This document shows, one piece after another, positions 54,459 to 62,700 of a stretch of 64,000 nucleotides of DNA. How positions within the stretch are numbered: position 1 is the stretch's first letter; the number at the start of each line of letters is the position of its first letter. Location: NCBI GenBank assembly GCA_013426805.1, contig JACDZG010000001.1:62001-126000 (forward strand). Reading direction: 5' to 3'. The notes under the pieces were generated by a model. It searched no databases and had not been told where the DNA came from. It saw nothing but the letters and a program-made list of their open reading frames with translations. Position numbers and translations under genes: made by a program. Source of the stretch: Chromatiaceae bacterium. Lineage in GTDB: Bacteria > Pseudomonadota > Gammaproteobacteria > Chromatiales > Chromatiaceae.

Positions 54459-54998
54459 ATGGCAACACAGAAGACTTACCTCGTGATCTCCGCCCTCGGC
54501 GAGGACCACCCCGGCATCGTCAACATGCTCTCGAAAACCATCCTGGAGCACGGCTGCAATATCGAAGACAGCCGCATGACCGTGCTCGGCGGGGAGTTCG
54601 CCGCCATGCTCCTGGTCGAGGGCAAATGGAACACCCTGGCGAAGATCGAGAACGCCATCCCCGAGCTGCAGCGCCAGCTCAACATGACCATCATCACCAA
54701 ACGCACCGGTGAGCGTGCCACCGGGCGCAACCTGCTGCCCTATGCGGTAGACGTGGTATCCATGGACCATCCGGGGATCGTCAACACCCTGGCCGGCTTC
54801 TTCGCCGAGCGCAGCATCAACATCGAAGACATGGCGACCACGACCTATGCCGCCGCCCACACCGGCACCACCATGTTCTCGGTGCACATGACCGTCGGCA
54901 TCCCCTCCGATATGCATATCGCCGGGTTACGCGAGGAGTTCATGGACTATTGTGACGGCCTCAATCTCGATGCAGTCCTGGAGCCGCTGAAAGGCTGA
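54459..54998 (+). CDS. GcvR-like double ACT-domain regulator
   Basis: The 179-residue protein has two ACT domains. The first begins TYLVISALGEDHPGIVNMLS, with ILEHGCNIEDSRMTVLGGEF; the second reads YAVDVVSMDHPGIVNTLAGF, with FAERSINIEDMATTTY. ACT pairs of this length are typical of GcvR, which in E. coli restrains GcvA at the glycine-cleavage promoter in response to glycine. The adjacent prxQ/bcp gene, as in E. coli gcvR-bcp, supports the assignment. No gcvA is in the window. Confidence 0.88.
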   Translation: MATQKTYLVISALGEDHPGIVNMLSKTILEHGCNIEDSRMTVLGGEFAAMLLVEGKWNTLAKIENAIPELQRQLNMTIITKRTGERATGRNLLPYAVDVVSMDHPGIVNTLAGFFAERSINIEDMATTTYAAAHTGTTMFSVHMTVGIPSDMHIAGLREEFMDYCDGLNLDAVLEPLKG

Positions 54999-55005
54999 CC
55001 CCGTG

Positions 55006-55027
55006 GCGCGGGCTTCCAAGCCCGCGC
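55006..55027. terminator. hairpin after gcvR, possible terminator
   Basis: GCGCGGGCTT and AAGCCCGCGC form a perfect 10-bp stem with a 2-bp loop just after the gcvR stop. No T tract follows, so it may instead be a small repeat. Confidence 0.4.
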
Positions 55028-55165
55028 TGACCTGGACCGGACCACCGCGCGTGCGCGGGGCGCCCGGTCGCCCCCGCGCACCGACCAGGGCCGGCTAGGA
55101 TTGGCGCGAGTCGCCCTCATCAGGTGGATTCACCAGCAAACCCGCAGATCAACAGGCAGCACCCC

Positions 55166-55633
55166 ATGAGCATACAGCTTGGCGAACCCGTCCCTGACCT
55201 GGACCTCGTGCTCACCGGCGACCGGACCCTGAAGCTCTCCGCCTACCGCGGTAAGGCGCTCGTCCTGTATTTCTACCCTAAGGCCAACACCGCCGGCTGC
55301 ACGCAGGAAGGCCAGGACTTCCGCGCCATGACCGGCGCTTTCGCGGCAAGCGCCACGGTGATCCTCGGCGCCTCGCGCGACAGCCTCAAGGCGCAGGAGA
55401 GCTTCAAGGCCAAGCAGAACTTTCCCTTCGACCTGATCGCCGACCCCGACGAGACCTTGTGTCGGGCGTTCGACGTCATCAAGGTCAAGAAGATGTACGG
55501 ACGCGAGAGTCTGGGGATCGAGCGCAGCACCTTCCTGATCGACGCCGCCGGCGTGCTGCGGCACGAATGGCGTGCGGTCAAAGTCAAGGGGCATGTGGCC
55601 GAGGTCCTCGCCGCCGCCCGGGCACTGACCTGA
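55166..55633 (+). CDS. bcp: PrxQ/Bcp peroxiredoxin
   Basis: This is a thioredoxin-fold peroxidase of 155 residues. MSIQLGEPVPDLDLVLTGDR leads to YFYPKANTAGCTQEGQDFRA, where C45 is the peroxidatic cysteine. The usual resolving Cys five residues on (C50 in E. coli Bcp) is Gln here; another Cys is C99. It may act as a 1-Cys enzyme or resolve through another site. The Arg of the active site is in SRDSLKAQESF. ATG 55166 was preferred to the in-frame ATG 55124. It removes peroxides, using thioredoxin or glutaredoxin as donor. Confidence 0.92.
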   Translation: MSIQLGEPVPDLDLVLTGDRTLKLSAYRGKALVLYFYPKANTAGCTQEGQDFRAMTGAFAASATVILGASRDSLKAQESFKAKQNFPFDLIADPDETLCRAFDVIKVKKMYGRESLGIERSTFLIDAAGVLRHEWRAVKVKGHVAEVLAAARALT

Positions 55634-55769
55634 TCGCGCACTTGATCCCAAGCGCCGGCAGGACAGGCCGCCGCCCCATCGGCCCATCCGGAATACGGGC
55701 ACCGCACGCTCAGGTGCCTTCGTATTTCACCCTAACGCATTCCCGTGTTCACGGACTCGCCTACGCCCG

Positions 55770-57188
55770 ATGATCAAACGCGAAAACGACCAGACCTGCC
55801 TCTTCGTCCTCGACACCAACGTGCTGATGCACGACCCGACCTGCATCTTCCGCTTCAAGGAACACGACATCTTCCTGCCGATGGTGGTTCTGGAAGAACT
55901 CGATAACGGCAAGAAAGGCATGTCCGAGGTCGCCCGCAACGTCCGTCAGGCGACCCGCTTCCTGGATCAGCTCCTGTGCAACGCGGACAAGGCCGAGATC
56001 GACGCCGGCCTGCCCATTGGCCCCACCTCGGCCAACGGCGGCGGGATCGTGCTGCCCGCCTCCGGGCGGCTGTACTTTCAGACCCAGTTGCTGGAACTGC
56101 GGCTGCCCGAGTCCCTGCCCGGCACCTCGGCCGACAACAACATTCTCGGCACCGCCCAGGCCCTGCGCGAGCGGCGGCCCGACCGCCAGGTCATCATCGT
56201 CTCCAAAGACATCAACCTGCGGATCAAGGCCGCGGTGCTCGGCATCCCGGCGGAAGACTATTCGAACGATCAGGTCCTGGACGACGCCGCGCTGCTCTAC
56301 ACCGGGGCGGAGCCGCTTCCCGCCGACTTCTGGGAGCACCACAGCAAGTCCATGGACTCCTGGAAGGAACAGGGCCGCACCTACTATCGCATCAGTGGTC
56401 CGGACGTGGCCGACTGGTACCCCAACCAATGTCTCTATACCGCCGATGACAGCGGTTTCGAGGCGATCGTACGGGAGAAACGCGGCGCAAGCGAGGCCCT
56501 CATCGAGGTGGTGGAGGACTTCCGCCTGCCCCGTCACAGCGTCTGGGGCATCAACGCCCGCAACCGCGAGCAGAACTTCGCCCTGAACATGCTCATGGAC
56601 CCGGAGCTGGATTTCGTCACCCTGCTGGGCACCGCCGGCACCGGCAAGACCCTGCTGGCGCTCGCCGCCGGTCTGACCCAGGTCCTGGACCGCAGTCTCT
56701 ACCGAGAGATCATCATGACCCGGGTAACGGTGCCGGTCGGCGAAGACATCGGCTTCCTGCCCGGCACCGAAGAGGAGAAGATGACCCCCTGGATGGGCGC
56801 CCTGATGGACAATCTGGAAGTCCTGACCCGCCCCGAGGGCGGTGAATGGGGCCGCGCCGCCACCAATGACCTGATGAAGAGCCGCATCCGCATCTCCTCG
56901 CTGAATTTCATGCGCGGGCGCACCTTTCTCAACAAATACATTATTCTGGATGAGGCGCAGAACCTCACTGCCAAGCAGATGAAGACGCTGATCACCCGCG
57001 CCGGCCCGGGCACCAAGGTGGTCTGTCTCGGCAACATCGGCCAAATCGACACCCCCTATTTGACCGAGACCACCTCCGGCCTCACTTACGTGGTGGACCG
57101 CTTCAAACACTGGCCCCACGGCGGTCACATCACCCTGATGCGCGGCGAGCGCTCGCGCCTGGCGGACTTCGCCTCAGAGGAACTCTAG
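55770..57188 (+). CDS. PIN-PhoH fusion ATPase (PhoH2 type)
   Basis: The protein has 472 residues. An N-terminal PIN domain (CLFVLDTNVLMHDPTC; PMVVLEELDNGKKG; ADNNILGTAQAL; VIIVSKDINLRIKA) has all acidic positions. A PhoH ATPase domain follows, with Walker A GTAGTGKT (287-294) and Walker B IILDEAQN (D394), plus EIIMTRVTVPVGEDIGFLPG. PhoH2 proteins couple PIN RNase to an RNA helicase-like ATPase; in actinobacteria they form a toxin-antitoxin unit. No small upstream antitoxin ORF is seen here. A 27-bp-stem hairpin lies downstream. Confidence 0.92.
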   Translation: MIKRENDQTCLFVLDTNVLMHDPTCIFRFKEHDIFLPMVVLEELDNGKKGMSEVARNVRQATRFLDQLLCNADKAEIDAGLPIGPTSANGGGIVLPASGRLYFQTQLLELRLPESLPGTSADNNILGTAQALRERRPDRQVIIVSKDINLRIKAAVLGIPAEDYSNDQVLDDAALLYTGAEPLPADFWEHHSKSMDSWKEQGRTYYRISGPDVADWYPNQCLYTADDSGFEAIVREKRGASEALIEVVEDFRLPRHSVWGINARNREQNFALNMLMDPELDFVTLLGTAGTGKTLLALAAGLTQVLDRSLYREIIMTRVTVPVGEDIGFLPGTEEEKMTPWMGALMDNLEVLTRPEGGEWGRAATNDLMKSRIRISSLNFMRGRTFLNKYIILDEAQNLTAKQMKTLITRAGPGTKVVCLGNIGQIDTPYLTETTSGLTYVVDRFKHWPHGGHITLMRGERSRLADFASEEL

Positions 57189-57218
57189 CCTGGGCCGGAC
57201 GCGAGGCGCCCGCCATGC

Positions 57219-57279
57219 GGAGTCCAAGGCTTCAGCCTTGGCGCTGGTGCGGAGCGCCAAGGCTGAAGCCTTGGACTCC
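57219..57279. repeat. 27-bp perfect inverted repeat, hairpin family A
   Basis: Arms 57219-57245 and 57253-57279 are exact reverse complements around a 7-bp loop. They share the CCAAGGCTTCAGCCTTGG core with 6899-6957. It separates the phoH-like and DsrE-like genes and may terminate or attenuate transcription between them. Confidence 0.88.
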
Positions 57280-57311
57280 AGACGATCGAATCAATCACCG
57301 GAGCTACCCCC

Positions 57312-57737
57312 ATGAACAAGCTGATCATTGCCGCCCTCCTGGCCGCCCTTGTCGCGCTGCCCACGGCATTCGCCGCCGAGAAGCAGAAGCTCAACGTCGT
57401 CTACCACGTTTCCGAAGCCGAGAAAGTTCCCTTCGTACTCAACAACATCCAGAACCATATCGACGGCGTGGGCGGACCGGACAAGGTGCATATCGTGCTC
57501 GTCGTGCACGGACCCGCCATCACTGCCTTCAATGAAGTCGAGGCCACCGAGAAAGTACGCGGCGGCCTGGCGAAACTCAAGGACGAAGGGGTGGGGCTGG
57601 AGATGTGCGGCAACACGCTCAAGGGCTTCAAACTCAGCCTGGATGAATTGCTGCCGGGCTTCGCGGTGGTCCCCGAGGGCGGCGTCACCAAGATCGCCGA
57701 ACTGCAATCGCAGGGTTATGTCTATATCCGGCCTTGA
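57312..57737 (+). CDS. exported DsrE/DsrF-like protein
   Basis: The 141-residue protein starts MNKLIIAALLAALVALPTAF, a Sec signal peptide, and GGAG precedes the ATG. The mature part is a DsrE-like Rossmann fold: LNVVYHVSEAEKVPFVLNNI, KVHIVLVVHGPAITAF, and GVGLEMCGNTLKGFKLSLDE with one Cys in the position used by sulfur-carrier relatives. It ends YVYI. DsrE-like proteins handle sulfane sulfur; periplasmic versions are common in sulfur-oxidising bacteria. No dsr, sox or tus gene neighbours it. Confidence 0.87.
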   Translation: MNKLIIAALLAALVALPTAFAAEKQKLNVVYHVSEAEKVPFVLNNIQNHIDGVGGPDKVHIVLVVHGPAITAFNEVEATEKVRGGLAKLKDEGVGLEMCGNTLKGFKLSLDELLPGFAVVPEGGVTKIAELQSQGYVYIRP

Positions 57738-57821
57738 GCTGACCGCTCGACCAGCGACCGGCCGCATGGCACGCCCGCATCCGCACGATCGCGGGCGCCC
57801 TCTTACAACCACAGACACGGG

Positions 57822-57850
57822 TTTTCACGCGGTCACGCGATGCCTATAAT
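57822..57850 (+). promoter_or_regulatory. sigma-70-like promoter
   Basis: TTTTCA (57822-57827) and a perfect TATAAT (57845-57850) are spaced by 17 bp. The predicted start lies about 35 bp before the small zinc-ribbon-like gene at 57892, and a GGAG occurs near 57881. Confidence 0.6.
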
Positions 57851-57891
57851 CCCGGAGAATAAGAGACCATCGACCGACCACGGAGTATTCC

Positions 57892-58155
57892 ATGCCGACC
57901 TATGACTATCGCTGCGACACCAATGGCCGCGTGCTGGAGGTCAGCCATCGCATGAGCGAGCAGTTGCACACCTGGGGCGAACTGTGCGCACGCGCCGGGC
58001 AAGCGACCGGCGACACGCCGGCCGAAGCCCCGGTCCACCGCCTGGCCACCGGCGGCAATATCATCTCCAGCAGCAGCCGCGGCAGCGGCGCCGCCCCGCT
58101 GCCGGCCTGCGCCACCGGCAACTGCTGTCAGGGCGGCATGTGCGGACTGAACTGA
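57892..58155 (+). CDS. small FmdB-like protein with Cys-rich tail
   Basis: This 87-residue protein begins MPTYDYRCDTNGRVLEVSHR, an FmdB-like start with only one cysteine where the first knuckle needs two. The C terminus is ACATGNCCQGGMCGLN, with four cysteines in a GxCC-type cluster that may bind metal. Related small proteins annotated as zinc-ribbon or FmdB occur in gammaproteobacteria. Function is unknown. Confidence 0.7.
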   Translation: MPTYDYRCDTNGRVLEVSHRMSEQLHTWGELCARAGQATGDTPAEAPVHRLATGGNIISSSSRGSGAAPLPACATGNCCQGGMCGLN

Positions 58156-58271
58156 GCGTCACCCCAACCGTGTGACGACGCGTGCCGGCGTGGCGACGCG
58201 GACTCGCCCGCATGGCACGTCAATGATTGAATATCGAACGCGGCAGCCTAGGGACACAGGAGCGAGCACAA

Positions 58272-58757
58272 GTGAATTCGCTGATTAGGGTTCTCACCAT
58301 CACCGTCATGTTGGCCCCCGGGGTGGCCGCGGCAACCGGCGAGGCAAACGGGACGGACACCGCGTCCAGTCCGCCCGCGGCACCGGACAAACGATCCGGA
58401 GTCAGCCTCTACGGCGCCCATCTGATGCATTACACCCTGCACGAAAGCAATGCCGCGGCAGGCCATTTCAGCCCCGCCCTACCGCTCGACGAGCGCCTGC
58501 TCACCGGCGCCATGCAGTCGCTGGCGCGGGCCGCTTACGACCAGCAGCCCATCGACACGACCAATGGACCAACGCTCAAACCGAAGCTCGGTGCGGTGAT
58601 CAAGCTGCAAGACCTGGAATTCGAATATCGCTTTGTTTTGGACGGCTCACCGTCACGCGGCGTCAGCACGATTCTGGTGCAGCGCAGCGCGCTCCCGCCC
58701 CCGCCACCGCCACCAGAGGGCGATGCCGAACTGCTGAAAGCGCTGGAGAAACTCTAG
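58272..58757 (+). CDS. exported hypothetical protein with polyproline stretch
   Basis: GTG 58272 is preferred because AGGAG (58258-58262) lies 9 nt before it and the product then begins with a signal peptide (VNSLIRVLTITVMLAPGVAA). The ATG at 58227 would add 15 residues. The 161-residue protein has no recognised domain; near the end are eight consecutive prolines and LQDLEFEYRFVLDGSPSRGV. It precedes an exported lipoprotein gene on the same strand with 63 bp between. Confidence 0.6.
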   Translation: MNSLIRVLTITVMLAPGVAAATGEANGTDTASSPPAAPDKRSGVSLYGAHLMHYTLHESNAAAGHFSPALPLDERLLTGAMQSLARAAYDQQPIDTTNGPTLKPKLGAVIKLQDLEFEYRFVLDGSPSRGVSTILVQRSALPPPPPPPEGDAELLKALEKL

Positions 58758-58820
58758 CCGTTATCCGCGTTCATACGCGAATTCAGGTTGAACGATCCGT
58801 CACGAGCCAGGGACTCCTCT

Positions 58821-59579
58821 ATGAGAAGCGAATTCATTCCGACCCTCTGCGCAACCGCATTGCTGGCTGGTTGCTGTATGGCACCCGTCGACCCCGGCGT
58901 TGCGCCGGCCCCGCCGCCGGCCGAGGTCCCGGTGATCAACACCCCGCCGCTGCCCGCCGCCGAGGCCGCTCCACCGCTGTCGGCACCACCCCCGGCGCTC
59001 AGCACCCCCGCCGCCACCGCACCGGTCGCGCCGCCCGCGGCGGCGATATCAACAGTCCCACCGCTGCCACCGGCCGCGCCGGCCGGCGCCCCGGTACCAG
59101 TCGGCGCCCTGATCGCCGGAGGGTCGCAATACACCTACGAGGACCTGGGAATCACGCTCACGCTCCCGGCCGGCTGGACCCAGCAACTGATGACAGGCGG
59201 CGTCATCGCCCTGTTCTCCGAGGACTATCCCACCAAAGGCAAGCGTGAGCGGGGGGCGCTGATGCTCGTATCGCCGCACAAGGGCACCTTGCCGACGGAT
59301 GACAAGGCGCTGACGCAGGTCCTGAAAGACGGCTTGGATCCGGCTGCCACACTCGAGGCTGGACCGATCCGCCTGCCGGTTGCCGACAAGCAGGCAGCGC
59401 AGATCGTGGTGCGGGCGAGCGACGCCGACGGCGTCACTTATCGGGCCTTGCACACCATCATGCAGAAGGGAGGAAAATCCGTTTCGGTCAAGTCCTCAGC
59501 CTTCGACGATCTGACCCGGCGCAAGCCCGTGTTCGACGCGGTGATGGAGTCCATTACGTTCAGCGGCGCCGGCGCCTGA
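58821..59579 (+). CDS. lipoprotein with Pro/Ala-rich linker and PsbP/DcrB-like domain
   Basis: ATG 58821 gives a lipoprotein signal ending LLAGC (CATALLAGCCMAP). A linker of about 80 residues is almost entirely Pro, Ala and Val, apt to cross the periplasm or wall. The C-terminal 140 residues (YEDLGITLTLPAGWTQQLMT; FSEDYPTKGKRERGALMLVS; VFDAVMESITFSGA) look like the DcrB/PsbP-type fold, inferred only from pattern. Function unknown. Confidence 0.65.
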   Translation: MRSEFIPTLCATALLAGCCMAPVDPGVAPAPPPAEVPVINTPPLPAAEAAPPLSAPPPALSTPAATAPVAPPAAAISTVPPLPPAAPAGAPVPVGALIAGGSQYTYEDLGITLTLPAGWTQQLMTGGVIALFSEDYPTKGKRERGALMLVSPHKGTLPTDDKALTQVLKDGLDPAATLEAGPIRLPVADKQAAQIVVRASDADGVTYRALHTIMQKGGKSVSVKSSAFDDLTRRKPVFDAVMESITFSGAGA

Positions 59580-59657
59580 CACGGCGAGGACGCGCCGGAA
59601 ACGCGCACAACAACAGTCGGACCTCGGTTCGACCGACGACCGTGCGCGCGGATTGAT

Positions 59658-59742
59658 AGCCTTCGTACCTGATATCCCGACAGACCCTAGTAGGGGCGGG
59701 TTTGAAACCCGCCCCTACATCCGGTTATCGCGTCCGAAGGCT
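59658..59742. repeat. palindromic element, family B, copy 3
   Basis: Ends AGCCTTCGTACCTGAT and ATCGCGTCCGAAGGCT are inverted repeats 85 bp apart around a 29-bp perfect palindrome centred on GGTTTGAAACC (59692-59720). It lies 17 bp after the adhesin-like gene's stop (that gene reads from the other strand) and 79 bp after the lipoprotein gene. Confidence 0.85.
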
Positions 59743-59759
59743 TGTAATTAAGACTCGGG

Positions 59760-62700
59760 TCATCGCGGCAGCGGCGGCGACGACAGGTAAGAACCCCGTG
59801 TCACCGGGACCAACGGGCCGCGCCACGCGATCTCGATCCCGCGCGGCGGCAAGCGCAGGGCGTCCAGCGCGGCCGGTGCCACCCGACCCCGCGCGGCGGC
59901 GGCCTGGTCCGCCTCCCGCCATGCCCCATCCCCGCCCGCCGGACGACTGGGGGCGACCACCGCGGTCTCCCCTTCCGCCTCCTCCAATTGGTCGGCGGGC
60001 AATTGCACACCCACGCCCTCGACCGTGTTGATTTCCTGCTCCCCGCGCAACAGCGACTCATTGACGTCTTCCGGCTCGTCCTCGCCGGTGCGCTGACTCT
60101 GCCCCGACGCATCGCGCGCCGCGCTGCTCAACACCACCAGATTACCGCCGCTCATCAATCGCCGGATCAGCGAGTCCTCGACCCCACCCCCGGGCGTCAG
60201 CGAGTACTCCGCGTAATCCGCCCGCTGGGCAATGGCATCGAGCGGACGGCCGTCGATCGAGTCCACATAGGCCTGGCCGTCGAAGGCCAGATTGATTTCC
60301 TGGGCGTTACCACCGAAACGCAGCGGTTCGGTCGGACCCGCACCGATGCTGCCGCCGAGTGCCTGAATGGTCGCCACGTCGGCATAAATCGCGGAGGTCT
60401 GATCAGCCGCAATCACGTCGCCATTGACGGCGGTCACCGTCACCGTCTTGCCCTCCAGTGTCCCCAATGTCACTGTATTGGCTGCCGCGTATTCAATGCT
60501 GCCGCCGAGGTTTCGCGTACTGGTGTCCGGCGCCATGGTGATGGCACCGCCGACGAAGGACTGGTTGATGTTGAAATCCACCAGTGTCGTGTAGACATAG
60601 ATCTCACCTCCGCCCCCCGTCACCGCCAAATCCGCGTTCTGATTCACGCCCATCGCACCGATGAGTTGCAGAACCCCGCTGTTGGTGCTGAGCGGGGCAT
60701 CAACGGTCAGCAATTGATCGGCCCGCAGGTCAACCCCGGAGGCGCCGCTGATGCCCTCGCCGATGACGTGCAGCAGATCGGTCGCGCTCAACTCCACGGC
60801 ACCCGCTCTACCACTGACCTGCAACGCGCCTTGATTGGCGATGCGTGCCGCCCCCCCGGCGGTAAACCCCAGAGTGGACACTGCGGTATCCAACAGGTCG
60901 GCCACGCCAATCCCGCCCCCAGCGCTCAAACTCAAGTCGGCAGCGGTCAGATTGGTACCGATCCCGTTCCCATCCAAAATGTCGCCGCCCGCATGCAGCG
61001 CGACCGACTGCCCGCCGGCCGCAATGGCATTCAGTACCAGATCGCCGCTGCTGCGCAGCGCGAGCCGTCCGCTCACCTGGGAGTCCGCCACCTGCAACGA
61101 CCCTGTATTGGTGATAGCCGCGGCGCCGGTGGTCAGTTGAAGCTGTCTCACCTGGGTTTCGAGCGCATCCTGGCTGGTCGCAACCGCGGCACCGCCGTTG
61201 ATGACCAACCGGTCGGCGACCAGATTGGTGGCGCTGCCATTGGCATCCGTCAGCCCGCCGGCCGCAGTCAGCGTCACCTGGCCAGGCGTCTGCACCTGTT
61301 GCAGGGCCACTGTTCCAGCGTTGACCAAGTCCAAATCACCGGCGAGGTTCGAATTCAGGAAGGTCAAATTGCCGGAATTCTGCAAGAAGGCTGAACCCCG
61401 GACGTCGGTCAGAGCCAGATTGCCGACCCGCGTCGCCAATCGCCGACCCACCGCGCCGACGCCGGCGGCACCGATGACCCGCAACTCGCGGGCCGCGATG
61501 CTGCCCACCGGATCGAGGGTTCCGGTGGTTTCGATTTGAACCGTTCCGGAGTCGGCCTGCACCGTCAGGCTTCCGCCACTGAGGTTACCGCGCAGGGTAA
61601 TCGCGCCCCCGCCACTGCTGAGCAAGGTGTTCTTGGTGAAGCTGACAGTGGTGCCGACGCCGCCCAGAACGATCGCATCATTGCTCGTGAGGAGGTTACC
61701 GGCCAACCGGATGGTGCTCTGGCTGGTCGCGGTCAGACCGCCGTGGAAGCTGCTGGTATCGGTCTGCGCATCACCCAAGGTCAGGATGCCCGAGTTATTA
61801 AAGGTGACTTGTTCGGTCACCTCGTTGGCGGACCCGAGCAGGGCAAGGTTGGCAATCCGGCCGGAGGTGGTCAGGGTATTGACCTTGAGATTCCCGGCCA
61901 CGGTCAGCGAGTCGACGGTCGCCGCCAGCGTCCCGACATCCAGGGTATCGGCCGTGATGCCGGCAAAGGTCACGCTGCCGGCACTGGCGATCCTGACCGC
62001 GGCAAGCGGCATTATTGCACCGATATCGGACCCGAAGACAACCGCGTCGGTTCCGGCCGTTAGGGTGAGACTGCTGGTCGCCGCGTTGTCCTTGTCGTTT
62101 ACCGACCCGCCCAAGGCGATGGCGCCATCGCCGCCGCCGACGGTCGTGTCGAGCGAGGCGTTTGCCATCAATACGATCGGCGAACCCGCATCCCCAATGG
62201 TAATTGCTTGGCCCGTGGTCTGGATGGTTCCCGCCAGTTGAATCGTACCGGGCGTCGTCGCGGTCAGACCGCCATGGAATCGGCTGGTATCGGTCGGCGC
62301 ATCGCCCAGGGTCAGCATTCCGGAATTATTGAAGGTCACCCTGTTCGTGATCTCATTCTTGCTTCCCAGGAATGCGAGGTTGTATGGACTTGTCGTTGTG
62401 GTCAAGGTGTTGACCTTAAGATTTCCGGCGACGGTCAGCGAGCCGACGTGCGGCGCCAGCGTCCCGACATTCAGGGTATCGGCCGTGATGCCGGCGAGGG
62501 TCACGCTGCCGGCACTCGCGATCTTGACCGCGGCAAGCGGGTTCGTGGTACCGATATCGGCCTTGAAGACGACCGCGTCGGTCCCGGCCGTCAGCGTGAG
62601 ACTGCTGGTCCCCGATCTATCCTTGTCGTTCACCGACCCGCCCAGGGTGATGGCGCCATCGCCGCCGCCGACGGTCGTGTCGAGCGAGGCGTTTGCCATC

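Noticed and set aside
59988-61394. Plus-strand frames opposite the giant adhesin
   Set aside because: They are antisense of a repetitive beta-solenoid protein, with no start signals or domains.
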